DNA of 64,000 nt from Rossellomorea marisflavi (GTDB lineage: Bacteria; Bacillota; Bacilli; Bacillales; Bacillaceae_B), in the NCBI RefSeq assembly GCF_022170785.1, contig NZ_CP081870.1, positions 1,166,001 to 1,230,000 of the forward strand, given 5' to 3'. Position 1 is the stretch's first letter, and each line of letters opens with the position of its first letter. Under the pieces are notes generated by a model. The model made no database searches and was not told where the DNA came from. It saw only the letters and a list, made by a program, of their open reading frames with translations. Below are positions 26,140-35,466 of this stretch, piece by piece. Both the position numbers and the translations under genes were made by a program.

Positions 26140-26683
26140 AGTGGGATGGGGAATCGGGAATCATCGTGATGGCGATGGTTCTCAGTGGTTCCCTATCCTT
26201 TTTTTCTTGTGTAGCCCCGGTATAGTATTTCTTCACGATCTCCCCGATTTCCGTCTGCAATTGTTGGTATTCCGCATCACTCAATTTCATTTCAACCATG
26301 GAAAAAGATGCTTTGTCCTCATCGTCTCCGATTTGTTTCAGATAATCCTCATATTGAGCGGATACCATGAGCTGATACCGAGAGAAGTGGAGGAGCTTTT
26401 CCTCACCTGAAGCTTCCTTCCATTCTTCTTTGGAAATGGTAGCTTCCTCTTCATTCAATACATAGTATTTTTCAGAAACAGACTTTACTTTTTTCTCACG
26501 GGTCACACGGATGATCCCTGCATGGGCAAGGGTCTGGATGTGGCGATAGAGTGTGGCCTGCGGGACATCTTCAATCATTTTAACCATTTCTAAAGGAGTC
26601 AGGCCAGCTGCTTTGTTCCTCATAAGCGCCTGGCATATTTTCATCCGGACGGGATGCATCATCAACTCGGCTTTATTTTTCAA
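26138..26683 (-). CDS. ArsR/HTH_20-type transcriptional regulator
   Basis: The 181-residue protein opens with a winged helix: LMMHPVRMKICQALMRNKA, then LTPLEMVKMIEDVPQATLYRHIQTL as the recognition helix and a basic wing. The C-terminal half is helical and probably senses a ligand or dimerises. The gene is divergent from the YxlEFG-like exporter operon and separated by about 115 bases with a long palindrome, so it probably controls that operon (inference). Confidence 0.82.
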   Translation of the reverse strand: MKNKAELMMHPVRMKICQALMRNKAAGLTPLEMVKMIEDVPQATLYRHIQTLAHAGIIRVTREKKVKSVSEKYYVLNEEEATISKEEWKEASGEEKLLHFSRYQLMVSAQYEDYLKQIGDDEDKASFSMVEMKLSDAEYQQLQTEIGEIVKKYYTGATQEKKDREPLRTIAITMIPDSPSH

Positions 26684-26760
26684 TGGAATGCTCCTTTACG
26701 TGGGGTTTGTAATCTCATTATAAAAAATGAGAATAAGAATTGCAATTCATCCACTTATCA

Positions 26761-26784
26761 ATTATCATTATCAATAATGATAAT
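26761..26784. promoter_or_regulatory. Perfect palindrome in the regulator/exporter divergent region
   Basis: ATTATCATTAT and ATAATGATAAT (26761-26771 and 26774-26784) are exact complements around a 2-base centre, 17 bases upstream of the exporter start. It looks like an operator. The half-sites resemble Fur hexamers, but point outward rather than inward. Confidence 0.6.
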
Positions 26785-26800
26785 GAAAAGGATGATGAAA

Positions 26801-27040
26801 ATGACATTACATTATGGGTTGGATGATCTTCCCTTTTTGGATGTAGAGGCCTTATTGCCGCTGATCCTGCCGATCGTGATCATCAGTCTGATACTGATCG
26901 CATTGGCCTTGGCAGATTTATTTAAGTATAGGGAGTTCAGGGCCCATAAGGGTATGTGGGTGTTGATCATTGTGTTTGGGAATACCATTGGGCCTGTCCT
27001 TTACTTTGTGTTCGGTCGGAAAGAGGGGAAGAGAAGATGA
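26801..27040 (+). CDS. YxlE-like PLDc_N small membrane protein
   Basis: The 79-residue protein has two transmembrane helices (about 20-42 and 50-72) ending in VLYFVFGRKEGKRR, the hallmark of the phospholipase D N-terminal (PLDc_N) domain without any catalytic part, as in YxlE. ATG 26801 lies 9 bases after AAAAGG. Its stop overlaps the ATPase start (ATGA). It is the first gene of an yxlEFG-like exporter operon. Confidence 0.82.
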   Translation: MTLHYGLDDLPFLDVEALLPLILPIVIISLILIALALADLFKYREFRAHKGMWVLIIVFGNTIGPVLYFVFGRKEGKRR

Positions 27041-27942
27041 AGCTTGATGTGAAAAATGTGAGTAAAACCTACAAGGGTCATGTGGCCCTCCAGCCTTTCT
27101 CGTTGGTGGTGGATGCGGGGACTTGCACAGGTCTGATTGGACCGAACGGTGCAGGGAAGTCAACATTGATGCGACTGATGACGGGTATGGAGGAACCTGA
27201 CACCGGAGAGATTCTATTGAATGATAAGCCGATCTCTTCTATGAAAAAGGAAATCGGCTACCTCCCTCAGTATCCCGCCTTCTACGAATGGATGACAGCC
27301 AGTGAACACTTGGCGTTCATGGGACGCCTATCAGGTATGGCTCCCTCTGTACTGGAACATGATATCCGCACGCTTCTGAATAAGGTTGGACTTGCAAAAA
27401 GATCAAATGATCGCATCGCCACCTTCTCAGGAGGGATGAAACAACGATTGGGAATTGCCCAGGCACTTTTACATAAGCCCTCTCTGGTCATTATGGATGA
27501 ACCTGTATCGGCCCTTGATCCTGTCGGGAGAAGGGAAGTGCTCTCGATCCTGGACGAAATCAAAAATCATACGACCTTGCTCATCTCCACGCATATTCTT
27601 AGTGACGCAGAGGAAATCTGTCAGCGCTTTGTCATTATGACGGAAGGGGAAAAAATTGAAGATGCCATGATCCAAGATCTGTTAGATCGGTACTCCCGGC
27701 AAATCATCCGTTTGGATGCTGCTTCCATGGAAAGGGGATGGGTGGATCATGTTGCCGGGCTGCCGTTTGTAGAATCAGTCAATGTCACAGGAAGAAGCAT
27801 GAATATCCAGCTCAAAGATCTGGTTCGGGATAAAGGAAAACTCTTGCAGGATGCGCTGGATCATTCAGTGGATATCCACAAATTCGAAGTGGGCAGGGAT
27901 TCACTGGAGGAGATCTTTATAAGGATGGTGACAAAGTCATGA
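27037..27942 (+). CDS. ABC exporter ATP-binding protein, YxlF-like
   Basis: The 301-residue ATPase has Walker A GPNGAGKST near residue 38, signature TFSGGMKQRLG, Walker B LVIMDEP and H-loop ISTHIL, plus a C-terminal extension of about 80 residues. ATG 27037 is preceded by AGAGGGGAAG and overlaps the YxlE-like stop. It is coupled to the permease by another ATGA overlap. The homologous B. subtilis genes lie in the SigY operon; there is no SigY-type gene here. Confidence 0.88.
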   Translation: MKLDVKNVSKTYKGHVALQPFSLVVDAGTCTGLIGPNGAGKSTLMRLMTGMEEPDTGEILLNDKPISSMKKEIGYLPQYPAFYEWMTASEHLAFMGRLSGMAPSVLEHDIRTLLNKVGLAKRSNDRIATFSGGMKQRLGIAQALLHKPSLVIMDEPVSALDPVGRREVLSILDEIKNHTTLLISTHILSDAEEICQRFVIMTEGEKIEDAMIQDLLDRYSRQIIRLDAASMERGWVDHVAGLPFVESVNVTGRSMNIQLKDLVRDKGKLLQDALDHSVDIHKFEVGRDSLEEIFIRMVTKS

Positions 27943-28733
27943 AAAATACATGGACTGTTTTCAAGAAAGAAAGTAGGCAGATGGGATTGGAGTATAAGTG
28001 GATCTGGCTGCCGGTCGTCTTTATCCTTTTAGGGGCTACGCAGCCTGTAACGAGCTATTATCTTCCTTCCATCCTTGAAATGATGGGTGGAGAGCAGGGG
28101 ATTACCGTGGATCCATCGAAATTTGTACTGGACGGCAACACCATACTCGCTGCCACCCTCGCATCCCAATTCGATCAGATGGGACTCATCATCATCGCCC
28201 TCTCGTTCATGGGAATCATACAAGGAGAAAAGGCATCGGGGATGCTTTCATTCATGATGACGAGACCTTTGAACCTGCGCTCTTATCTACTAGGGAAATG
28301 GGTGGCAGCCTTTAGCTTGATTGCCTTCAGCATGATGGCAGGATTCGGAACTTCCATGTTCTACTCACACTATCTATTCGACGGAGTGAATGTGGTTATA
28401 GGAATAAAGGCATTTTCGATTTATCTCGTGTGGGGCATGTTCATCCTCAGTGTGATCATGACGGTCAGCACGCTCCTGCGGGGAAGTGGTTCTGTGGCAT
28501 TCGTGTCGATCGTCATCCTGCTTTTATTCAGGATGCTTGCAGGATTGAATCCCCTAGTTGATTTGTTCAATCCTGCTTCCCTCAGTCTAGAGGCTGCCAA
28601 TGTACTGAAAACAAGCGGAATGATGTCCGGTATCACGTGGACGTTCCTGCTCGTGGCTGTCTGGATCCTCTTCCTTTTCTCCCTGAACGAATGGCTGATC
28701 AAACATAGAAAAGTATATCTCCGCCACGGCTAA
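27939..28733 (+). CDS. ABC exporter permease, YxlG-like
   Basis: The 264-residue protein has six predicted transmembrane helices in the ABC2 arrangement; GEKASGMLSFMMTRPL between helices 2 and 3 is the coupling-helix motif of this family. It is the membrane partner of the ATPase encoded upstream. Substrate unknown. Confidence 0.85.
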   Translation: MKNTWTVFKKESRQMGLEYKWIWLPVVFILLGATQPVTSYYLPSILEMMGGEQGITVDPSKFVLDGNTILAATLASQFDQMGLIIIALSFMGIIQGEKASGMLSFMMTRPLNLRSYLLGKWVAAFSLIAFSMMAGFGTSMFYSHYLFDGVNVVIGIKAFSIYLVWGMFILSVIMTVSTLLRGSGSVAFVSIVILLLFRMLAGLNPLVDLFNPASLSLEAANVLKTSGMMSGITWTFLLVAVWILFLFSLNEWLIKHRKVYLRHG

Positions 28734-28808
28734 GGGTGGTCCTCCGAAACTCGGTATTTATCATATGATTCTCTCTCTGTATAATGGATAATACTGGAGG
28801 GATTTGAG

Positions 28809-29240
28809 ATGATAAGGAACGCACAGATAAAAGATTACGAGAGTCTCGCGGTTTTAATGGGTTCTCTCGGCTATCCGTCCACATCTGAACAGATGCGTGG
28901 CCGGCTTGAAAAAATCGTAGAAAAAGAGGATCACTATACATTGGTGGCGGAACTTGACGGCAGGGTCGTGGGAATGATCGGCTTCCATACGGGCTATCTG
29001 TACACTCAAGATGAGATGTATGCGAGGGTCATCGCCCTGGTGGTGGATCCATCGATCAGGAATGAAGGCATCGGCGGGGAGCTGCTGAGAGAAGCGGAAA
29101 GCCTGGCGGAAGGCTTGGGGGCAACCGGTATGGGACTGAACAGTGGGAACCGCACGGAGCGTGAAGACGCTCACCGGTTCTATAAACGAATGGGGTATAC
29201 GGCAAAGAGCACAGGGTTTGTGAAGAGCCTTCATTCATGA
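28809..29240 (+). CDS. GNAT family N-acetyltransferase
   Basis: The 143-residue protein has the motif A segment IRNEGIGGELLREAE and motif B HRFYKRMGYTAKS, near the length of AacA/RimI-type single-domain GNATs. TGGAGGGATTTGAG precedes ATG 28809. The next GNAT gene begins 14 bases later, so the two are co-transcribed. Confidence 0.85.
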   Translation: MIRNAQIKDYESLAVLMGSLGYPSTSEQMRGRLEKIVEKEDHYTLVAELDGRVVGMIGFHTGYLYTQDEMYARVIALVVDPSIRNEGIGGELLREAESLAEGLGATGMGLNSGNRTEREDAHRFYKRMGYTAKSTGFVKSLHS

Positions 29241-29254
29241 AAGGGAGGACAGCG

Positions 29255-29677
29255 ATGAATATCACATCACAATGGAACCAGGAGGAACGCGACCTGATAC
29301 GGAGCAAGGTGATTGAATACAATGGGGACAGGCACCCGGATGAAGTTAAGCATCCTGTGAAGCAGGTGGGCTTCATGGTAAGAGATGATAATGGAATTGT
29401 CTTCGGCGGGATCACCGGAACGATCTTCTGGCATCATCTGCATATCGATTTTCTTTGGGTCGATGAAAAGCTCAGGGGAAAGGGGTATGGACAAGATCTG
29501 GTCCGTCAAATGGAAGAGGCTGCAAAGGAAAATCAGTGCAGGCTCATCCAGCTTGATTCCTTCAGCTTTCAGGCTCCGCACTTTTATCAAAAACTGGGGT
29601 ATACTGTCGCGGGCGTTGTGGAGTCACATCCAACGCCGGAACACCAACAGTATTACCTAGTCAAAAGGCTCGACTGA
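29255..29677 (+). CDS. GNAT family N-acetyltransferase (YafP/YhbS-like short form)
   Basis: The 140-residue protein contains LRGKGYGQDLVRQMEEAA (acetyl-CoA loop) and HFYQKLGYTVAG (motif B). AAGGGAGG at 29241-29248 supports ATG 29255 rather than the ATG at 29237 that overlaps the preceding gene. Its stop overlaps the start of a small ORF (TGATG). Confidence 0.85.
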   Translation: MNITSQWNQEERDLIRSKVIEYNGDRHPDEVKHPVKQVGFMVRDDNGIVFGGITGTIFWHHLHIDFLWVDEKLRGKGYGQDLVRQMEEAAKENQCRLIQLDSFSFQAPHFYQKLGYTVAGVVESHPTPEHQQYYLVKRLD

Positions 29678-29838
29678 TGGTACAGATGAAGTGGGATGGA
29701 AGCTGGAAGACAAGACTGAAATGGGGATTCTCGGCGTTAGGAATCGTCTCAATCTTGTTATATGGGTCGATTGTGATCTTCGGGTATAAAGGGTCCGGTG
29801 ACATTCGGGATTCCCTGTTCCTGTGTCGGCACATGTGA
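29677..29838 (+). CDS. Possible 53-residue membrane peptide
   Basis: The ATG at 29677 overlaps the stop of the GNAT gene and the frame runs to TGA 29836. The product is MVQMKWDGSWKTRLKWGFSA followed by a hydrophobic helix of about 20 residues. It has no independent ribosome binding site and would rely on coupling. Its own stop overlaps the next start, so it fits in a translational chain. Confidence 0.45.
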   Translation: MVQMKWDGSWKTRLKWGFSALGIVSILLYGSIVIFGYKGSGDIRDSLFLCRHM

Positions 29839-30044
29839 TGAATGAAACGAAAAGCATCAAAAATTACAGATGGAAACCGGCTGCCCGTGAAGGTGATCTC
29901 CCACTATCCTATAAAATAAGGCTTATTGCTGCGGGATGGAGGGTGCAGGAGAAAGAAGGGCACACCGTCACATACGGGAAGAGGGCCCATAAAGTCGAGA
30001 TGGTGACGGGAGAAGACTATCTGTTCCTTGAACAAGTGAAGTGA
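29838..30044 (+). CDS. Hypothetical 68-residue soluble protein
   Basis: Starts at an ATG overlapping the stop of the preceding small ORF and reads MNETKSIKNYRWKPAAREGD; mixed alpha/beta composition with several Lys and Glu residues, no membrane segment. A GTG 15 bases earlier is an alternative start. No family recognised. Confidence 0.5.
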   Translation: MNETKSIKNYRWKPAAREGDLPLSYKIRLIAAGWRVQEKEGHTVTYGKRAHKVEMVTGEDYLFLEQVK

Positions 30045-30139
30045 CACCCGGCTTGGAGAATGTATCAACTCTTGCAGGCATACCTATATATCAGATGCCT
30101 CTTTGGGTATCGAATAATCAATGGGGCGGGAGACGGGAT

Positions 30140-30502
30140 ATGATGGGTACAGTTGCCATGGTCCTTCAGATTTTACTTGGTGCAGGATTTCTCATGTTCG
30201 GGTGGATGAAGTTCACATCGAAACAGATGGTGGATGAATTCCATCGTTACCGGATGCCGGTTTGGTTCCGGATCTTCACTGGGGTGGTGGAAGTCATTAC
30301 AGCAGTCCTGCTAATCACAGGGCTGTGGAATGAAACCTGTGCGGCTATCGGAGCGCTGATCGCTGCCGTGACGATGGTGGGTGCGATCTTCACCCATCTC
30401 CTCCGTGTGAAGGACCCGGTTGCCAAGTCGGGAATGCCCTTCCTTTTGTTGATTCTGAGCTTGATTGTCCTCTATTTGAACAAAGGCGGATTTGGCCTTT
30501 GA
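30140..30502 (+). CDS. DoxX-family membrane protein
   Basis: The 120-residue protein has four transmembrane helices and the family pattern GFLMFGWMKFTSKQMVDEF then a central GVVEVITAVLLITG. DoxX-like proteins are small redox-linked or uncharacterised membrane proteins. The start is set at ATG 30140, after GGCGGGAG; an earlier ATG would add 33 residues without a good site. It ends near a GC-rich hairpin. Confidence 0.8.
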   Translation: MMGTVAMVLQILLGAGFLMFGWMKFTSKQMVDEFHRYRMPVWFRIFTGVVEVITAVLLITGLWNETCAAIGALIAAVTMVGAIFTHLLRVKDPVAKSGMPFLLLILSLIVLYLNKGGFGL

Positions 30503-30524
30503 AGGAGATCGAGGACGAAGAAAG

Positions 30525-30573
30525 TACGAAGCGCCCCCAGGGTCCTGTCGATGGGATCGTGGGGGCGCTTCGT
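30525..30573. terminator. GC-rich hairpin between convergent genes
   Basis: ACGAAGCGCCCCCA and TGGGGGCGCTTCGT form a perfect 14-bp stem with a 20-base loop between the DoxX and DUF1836 genes; the following T-run is short. Confidence 0.7.
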
Positions 30574-30577
30574 TTCA

Positions 30578-31315
30578 TTAATCAGGCAGATCTACTGTCC
30601 GGCGAAGATCCAATGCAGTTTTTACGTAGTTCTTGGCCGTCGCTTGATAGTAGGCAGACTGGACGGTCATGGCGGCTACGATCAGTACATTCCAAACGAC
30701 GGTCAAATCTTCTTCTGTCATATCCTGCAGGGCGGGTAACAGGCTCCTGCACTCTTCCTGTATGAACTGGTCGATCGCTTCATTGACGGAAGTGTCACCG
30801 GTGGCAGTAGCCGTGGGAAGGGCATGATGGTGGATGCGGTCGAATACAGAAGCGTAGGCGCTGTATAGTTCGATTGGATTGATGATGTCATCGTGGCGGT
30901 CCTCTATATTATTGAACACAAGGGTGAGGACCCCGCGTATGGACTCGAAATCAAGGGAACCTTTCAAGTCCTCGACGATGAAGAGCATGGCTGCTTGGAC
31001 CATTGTGTATTTTTTTCCGTGGAGTGGAGAGCCGATGAGTTCCTTCACATCCCGTTTCACCCAGTTCTGTACGGTACTTTGCGGAAAGTTGGTGAACTCG
31101 ATCTGGTTCCCAAGGGACACGATCTCATTCAAGGAGAATCCTGTATTCCCTACGGGGGAGTCTAGGACCTTAACCAGTATGGGCGGCATCCCCTGTGAAG
31201 GGTCGCATGTGCCCCATGCGTCCACGAGCACTTCCTGTGGACTGCGGGAGAACTGTCCTGATAGGGCCATGAGAAGATCGGCCATGTTTTTTCGTGTAAG
31301 TTTGTAGGTCTCCAC
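30578..31315 (-). CDS. DUF1836 domain protein
   Basis: The 245-residue protein is helical; residues 70-160 match the DUF1836 pattern, including a helix-turn-helix-like FPQSTVQNWVKRDVKELIG followed by KKYTMVQAAMLFIVEDLKG. Bacillus members (such as YwdD/BS homologues) are uncharacterised and may bind DNA. The start is GTG 31315 with ACGGAG upstream; an ATG 30 bases later is possible. Confidence 0.75.
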   Translation of the reverse strand: METYKLTRKNMADLLMALSGQFSRSPQEVLVDAWGTCDPSQGMPPILVKVLDSPVGNTGFSLNEIVSLGNQIEFTNFPQSTVQNWVKRDVKELIGSPLHGKKYTMVQAAMLFIVEDLKGSLDFESIRGVLTLVFNNIEDRHDDIINPIELYSAYASVFDRIHHHALPTATATGDTSVNEAIDQFIQEECRSLLPALQDMTEEDLTVVWNVLIVAAMTVQSAYYQATAKNYVKTALDLRRTVDLPD

Positions 31316-31404
31316 CGCAATCGCTCCGTTTCTTTTCTTTATCTTCTACTATACTATCGACTGGATGGAAGCCCGTCAATCGAAGTTTCGCGTGCACTTT
31401 ATTC

Positions 31405-31454
31405 TTGTCTTTTATAGGAAAAAACCGTATAATGAACTCATATATAAGTTCATT
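31405..31454 (+). promoter_or_regulatory. htpX promoter with overlapping inverted repeat
   Basis: TTGTCT (31405-31410) and TATAAT (31428-31433) are 17 bases apart, a strong SigA promoter. Starting at the -10 end, ATGAACT (31432-31438) and AGTTCAT (31448-31454) form an inverted repeat over the transcription start, a good position for a repressor. Confidence 0.65.
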
Positions 31455-31483
31455 TGAACTTGAAAATGGGAGTGAGGATCTCG

Positions 31484-32365
31484 ATGGGTAAACGCATATT
31501 TTATTTTCTGTTGACGAACGTACTCGTCCTTCTGACCATCAGTATCATTTTTTCACTGACAGGTGCAGGACGCTACATCAATGCTGATGGCAGTCTCGAT
31601 CTGGTTGCACTTCTGATTTTTAGTGCGATCATCGGTTTCACCGGTTCATTCATTTCACTTGCCATGTCCCGTTGGATGGCGAAACGCATGATGAATGTCC
31701 GTGTCCTTGACCCGAATGGGGCTTTGACGGCGGATGAGCAGAGTGTCGTGGAAAAGGTCCACCGCCTTTCAAGGGCTGCAGGTCTTACGCATATGCCGGA
31801 AGTAGGAATTTACGATTCACCTGAAGTGAATGCATTTGCGACAGGTCCTTCCAAGAAGAAATCACTTGTGGCCGTATCAACCGGATTGCTTTATGAAATG
31901 GATGACGATGCCGTTGAAGGTGTCATCGCCCATGAAGTTGCCCACGTGGCAAACGGTGATATGGTGACAATGACCCTGTTGCAGGGTGTGGTCAATACCT
32001 TCGTAGTGTTCCTGTCCCGTGTCGCTGCCTGGATCGCTACACGCTTTGTGAAAGAAGAAATTGCGCCGATTGTCCACTTTATCGCCGTGGTTGTATTCCA
32101 GATCGTTTTCTCCATCCTTGGAAGCCTCGTCGTGTTCGCGTATTCCCGTCACCGTGAATTCCACGCTGACCGGGGCGGAGCGGATCTTGCTGGTAAGGAT
32201 AAGATGGTTCATGCCCTCCGCATGCTGAAGGATTACACTGGACGCATGAAAGGGAATGATGACACAGCCATCGCTACATTGAAAATCAATAATAAGAAAA
32301 AGTCTTCCATCTTCTCGACTCACCCGGACCTTGATGTCCGCATCAGTCGCCTGGAAGGTAAATAA
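31484..32365 (+). CDS. htpX: Membrane zinc protease HtpX
   Basis: The 293-residue protein has two N-terminal transmembrane helices, the zinc motif HEVAH at residues 150-154, two further helices and the later [13 protein letters not shown] with the third ligand. HtpX degrades damaged membrane proteins during heat or envelope stress. ATG 31484 is preceded by GTGAGGATC. In B. subtilis a divergent regulator gene (ykrK) adjoins htpX; none is present here. Confidence 0.93.
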   Translation: MGKRIFYFLLTNVLVLLTISIIFSLTGAGRYINADGSLDLVALLIFSAIIGFTGSFISLAMSRWMAKRMMNVRVLDPNGALTADEQSVVEKVHRLSRAAGLTHMPEVGIYDSPEVNAFATGPSKKKSLVAVSTGLLYEMDDDAVEGVIAHEVAHVANGDMVTMTLLQGVVNTFVVFLSRVAAWIATRFVKEEIAPIVHFIAVVVFQIVFSILGSLVVFAYSRHREFHADRGGADLAGKDKMVHALRMLKDYTGRMKGNDDTAIATLKINNKKKSSIFSTHPDLDVRISRLEGK

Positions 32366-32375
32366 GAAGCATGAG

Positions 32376-32411
32376 AGCTGCATCCATAATCGGATGCAGC
32401 TTTTTCTTTTT
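32376..32411 (+). terminator. htpX terminator
   Basis: AGCTGCATCC and GGATGCAGCT form a perfect 10-bp stem followed by TTTTCTTTTT. Confidence 0.9.
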
Positions 32412-32498
32412 CCCCATTCCTTCACTTCGGCGGATGAACGGCAAATATGGTACCATGGGGACAAATGAAGAAATTTTTTTCAAATGAAAGGAGCCACT

Positions 32499-33941
32499 AT
32501 GACAAATCAGTCAGGCTGGAACTTAGAGAATACGTATGAAGGGTTGCCCCCATTTTTCTACTCGTCAATGAAACCCGTTCCTGTAGAAAAACCGGAATGG
32601 GTGATCTTCAATGAAGAGCTTGCGAGATCCCTTGGCATTACCGATCAGGATGTGGGCGTCTATGCAGGAAATCATGTGCCGGATGGAGGACACCCCCTTG
32701 CCCAGGCTTACGGAGGGCACCAATTCGGGTATTTTAACAGACTGGGTGATGGCCGTGCCGTCCTCCTTGGTGAACAAGTGACCACTGGAGGAAAACGGGT
32801 GGACATACAGCTCAAAGGTGCGGGTCGTACGCCCTACTCACGTGGAGGAGATGGAAGGGCAGCGCTTGGGCCAATGCTTCGTGAATATGTGATCAGTGAA
32901 GCGATGCACGCCCTTGGCATCCCCACGACCCGGAGCCTTGCCGTCGTCAAGACGGGGGAGAGCATCGTCAGGGATCGACTGCTTGCTGGAGCCGTTCTTA
33001 CAAGGGTCGCATCCAGCCATATCCGGGTGGGAACCTTCCAGCTGGCCGCAAAAGCGGGGAGCCTGGAAGACTTGCGATCCCTTGCGGATTATACGATCGA
33101 CAGACATTATCCGGGTGTGAAGGGGACAGACCAGCCTTATCTTTCCCTCATTGAACAGGTAATGGACGCCCAGGCTTCACTGATTGCCAAGTGGCAGCTT
33201 GTAGGGTTCATCCATGGGGTCATGAACACCGATAATATGGCGATCAGTGGAGAAACCATCGACTATGGTCCATGTGCGTTCATGGATGCATTCAATCCTG
33301 AAACAGTCTTTAGTTCCATTGATGAGCAGGGTCGTTACGCGTATGGAAACCAGCCACCGATCGCAGGATGGAACCTGGCCCGTTTCGCTGAGAGCCTGCT
33401 ACCTCTCTTGGATGAGAATGAGGAAAAGGCGGTGGAGCTTGCACAAGAGACGATTTCCGCTTACCCTGCTCTCTATCATTCATACTGGCTTGATGGAATG
33501 AGATCTAAGCTCGGGCTATTCCATGCTCATGAATCGGACCAGAAGCTTGTCGAAGATCTTCTGACGATGATGGGGAATCATGGAGCCGATTATACGAATA
33601 CCTTCCTTGATTTGACCTTTGACAGAGAGGAGCGGAATCCCCTCGCTGGTACGGTCGAATTCGCCCAGTGGCAGGAGAGATGGGAAGAGCGTCTGGATGA
33701 ACAGCCGGAGTCGGAAGCAGAGGCAAGAAAGCTGATGCGCGACCATAACCCGGCTGTGATTCCGAGGAATCATCAGGTGGAACGGGCGCTGGACGCTGCA
33801 GTGGAGGAAGGAGACCTGTCCGTTTTGACGACACTCCTTCACGTGCTTACGAAACCATATGATCATGAAGGAAGTCCTGAAGCGTATCAACACCCACAAA
33901 ATCCGGAGGACGGACCATACCGCACATTTTGTGGGACCTGA
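32499..33941 (+). CDS. selO: Protein adenylyltransferase SelO (YdiU/UPF0061)
   Basis: The 480-residue protein has full family length and the pseudokinase signature: [20 protein letters not shown], then [19 protein letters not shown], and the kinase-like metal site [12 protein letters not shown]. SelO transfers AMP to Ser/Thr/Tyr of metabolic enzymes, often in oxidative stress. Bacterial SelO has no selenocysteine; here the C-terminus ends YRTFCGT with a normal Cys. ATG 32499 follows AAAGGAG by 5 bases. It precedes thiM by 59 bases. Confidence 0.93.
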   Translation: MTNQSGWNLENTYEGLPPFFYSSMKPVPVEKPEWVIFNEELARSLGITDQDVGVYAGNHVPDGGHPLAQAYGGHQFGYFNRLGDGRAVLLGEQVTTGGKRVDIQLKGAGRTPYSRGGDGRAALGPMLREYVISEAMHALGIPTTRSLAVVKTGESIVRDRLLAGAVLTRVASSHIRVGTFQLAAKAGSLEDLRSLADYTIDRHYPGVKGTDQPYLSLIEQVMDAQASLIAKWQLVGFIHGVMNTDNMAISGETIDYGPCAFMDAFNPETVFSSIDEQGRYAYGNQPPIAGWNLARFAESLLPLLDENEEKAVELAQETISAYPALYHSYWLDGMRSKLGLFHAHESDQKLVEDLLTMMGNHGADYTNTFLDLTFDREERNPLAGTVEFAQWQERWEERLDEQPESEAEARKLMRDHNPAVIPRNHQVERALDAAVEEGDLSVLTTLLHVLTKPYDHEGSPEAYQHPQNPEDGPYRTFCGT

Positions 33942-34000
33942 TTGCTGAAGCAGCTGCCTTTCGCACTGGGCGGCTCATACATAGAAGAGGAGAGATGGGA

Positions 34001-34789
34001 ATGCTTGAACTAGTAGAGAAGCTTCGAACAGACCGACCGCTTGTCCACAACATCACCAATGCGGTGGTGACCAATTTTACGGCAAATGGTCTTCTGGCCC
34101 TCGGGGCATCGCCGGTGATGGCGTATGCCGAAGAAGAAGTGGAAGAAATGGCGGGGATTGCCGATGCCCTCCTTTTGAATATCGGGACCCTCTCTTCCGA
34201 CGTCGTTAGGTCCATGATCCTGGCTGGAAAAGCGGCGAATAGAAAAGGGATCCCTGTGGTTCTGGATCCTGTGGGTGCCGGAGCCACGACCTTCCGTACC
34301 GAGATGACGGCCCTCATCCTTAAGGAGGTTGACGTTTCCATCATCAGGGGGAATGCGGGAGAAATCGCTTCCGTCCTTGGGGAGCATTGGACCATGAGAG
34401 GGGTGGACTCAGGAGATGGGGACGGTGACCGAACAGCCTTGGCCGTCAAGGCGTCCCGGGAATTCGCCTGCATTGTCATCCTGACGGGTAAGGTGGATGT
34501 CGTGACAGATGGAACCACTGTGTATCGTATACGGAATGGTCATCCCATCATGACCCAAGTGACAGGGACTGGATGCTTATTATCTTCTGTTGCCGCGGCT
34601 TTCGCAGCAGTAGGACATGAGCCGCTTCAGAGTGCGGTCGCTGCCGTTGCCTCCTATGGAGTTGCAGCAGAAAAGGCAGAGCGGCACTCAAATGGTCCGG
34701 GCAGCTTCTGCTCCGCATTCCTTGATGAGCTGTCCAGACTTCAGCCCGACGATGAAAAAGCCTTCAACGTTGAAAAGGGGGAAGCGTGA
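34001..34789 (+). CDS. thiM: Hydroxyethylthiazole kinase
   Basis: The 262-residue enzyme phosphorylates 4-methyl-5-(2-hydroxyethyl)thiazole in thiamin salvage. Visible features are [20 protein letters not shown] near the N-terminus, VLDPVGAG at about 82, RGNAGEIA and the catalytic loop VTGTGCLLS near residue 188. ATG 34001 has GAGGAG 8 bases upstream; ATG 33995 is the alternative. No TPP riboswitch is visible in the 59 bases before it. The stop overlaps thiE by one base. Confidence 0.92.
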   Translation: MLELVEKLRTDRPLVHNITNAVVTNFTANGLLALGASPVMAYAEEEVEEMAGIADALLLNIGTLSSDVVRSMILAGKAANRKGIPVVLDPVGAGATTFRTEMTALILKEVDVSIIRGNAGEIASVLGEHWTMRGVDSGDGDGDRTALAVKASREFACIVILTGKVDVVTDGTTVYRIRNGHPIMTQVTGTGCLLSSVAAAFAAVGHEPLQSAVAAVASYGVAAEKAERHSNGPGSFCSAFLDELSRLQPDDEKAFNVEKGEA

Positions 34790-35457
34790 TGGAAAAGAGA
34801 ACATCTGCAATCAAAGAAGCACTGAAGGTGTATTTCATCATGGGAAGTACCAACTGTCACCGGGATCCCGTGAACATTCTGGAAGAAGCGATCCGCGGGG
34901 GGATTTCCCTCTTCCAATTCCGTGAGAAAGGGCAGGGGGCCCTCTCAGGTACACAGAAGAAAAAACTTGCGACAGCACTCCAACAAGTATGCAAGGAGGC
35001 GAACATCCCCTTTATCGTCAATGATGACATCGACCTGGCTGTGGAGATTGATGCAGATGGAGTCCATATCGGGCAGGAGGATGAAGCGGCCTCCATCGTA
35101 AGGCAGCGTCTTGGAGCTGGAAAATGGGTAGGGGTTTCTGCCCACACAATCGAGGAAGCGGAGCGTGCCATCAAGGACGGTGCTGATTACCTCGGACTTG
35201 GCCCCATCTACCCGACAAGCTCGAAGGACGATGCCGAAAGCGTGAAGGGGACCGCCATCATTCGGCAATTCAGAGAACATGGATTCTCCATTCCCTTGGT
35301 CGGAATCGGAGGAATCACGTCAACGAACGCGGCTGCCGTGATGGAGGCTGGAGCGGATGGTGTATCGGTCATTTCGGCCATCTCCGGGTCTGAAGACGTG
35401 GAGGATGCAGCCACTCGATTGAATCAAGCGGTTCATTCCGGATATGCGAATCAATAA
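34789..35457 (+). CDS. thiE: Thiamin phosphate synthase
   Basis: The 222-residue TIM-barrel enzyme couples hydroxymethylpyrimidine diphosphate with thiazole phosphate. It shows QFREKG near residue 45, [22 protein letters not shown] (substrate and Mg2+ binding), the loop [16 protein letters not shown] and [11 protein letters not shown] at the phosphate site. It starts within the thiM stop (TGATG), so the two salvage steps are coupled. Confidence 0.93.
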   Translation: MEKRTSAIKEALKVYFIMGSTNCHRDPVNILEEAIRGGISLFQFREKGQGALSGTQKKKLATALQQVCKEANIPFIVNDDIDLAVEIDADGVHIGQEDEAASIVRQRLGAGKWVGVSAHTIEEAERAIKDGADYLGLGPIYPTSSKDDAESVKGTAIIRQFREHGFSIPLVGIGGITSTNAAAVMEAGADGVSVISAISGSEDVEDAATRLNQAVHSGYANQ

Positions 35458-35466
35458 AAAATACTG

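Noticed and set aside
26761-26784. Reading the palindrome as a Fur box
   Set aside because: The hexamers point outward from the centre, unlike the inward GATAATGATAATCATTATC arrangement, and the neighbouring genes are not iron-uptake genes.
33942-34000. TPP riboswitch before thiM
   Set aside because: No CUGAGA or ACCUGA blocks and only 59 bases of space.
34405-34430. GGGGACGGTGACC inside thiM as a second copy of the 2917 palindrome
   Set aside because: Only one arm-like stretch is present and it encodes the normal Asp/Gly-rich loop of ThiM.
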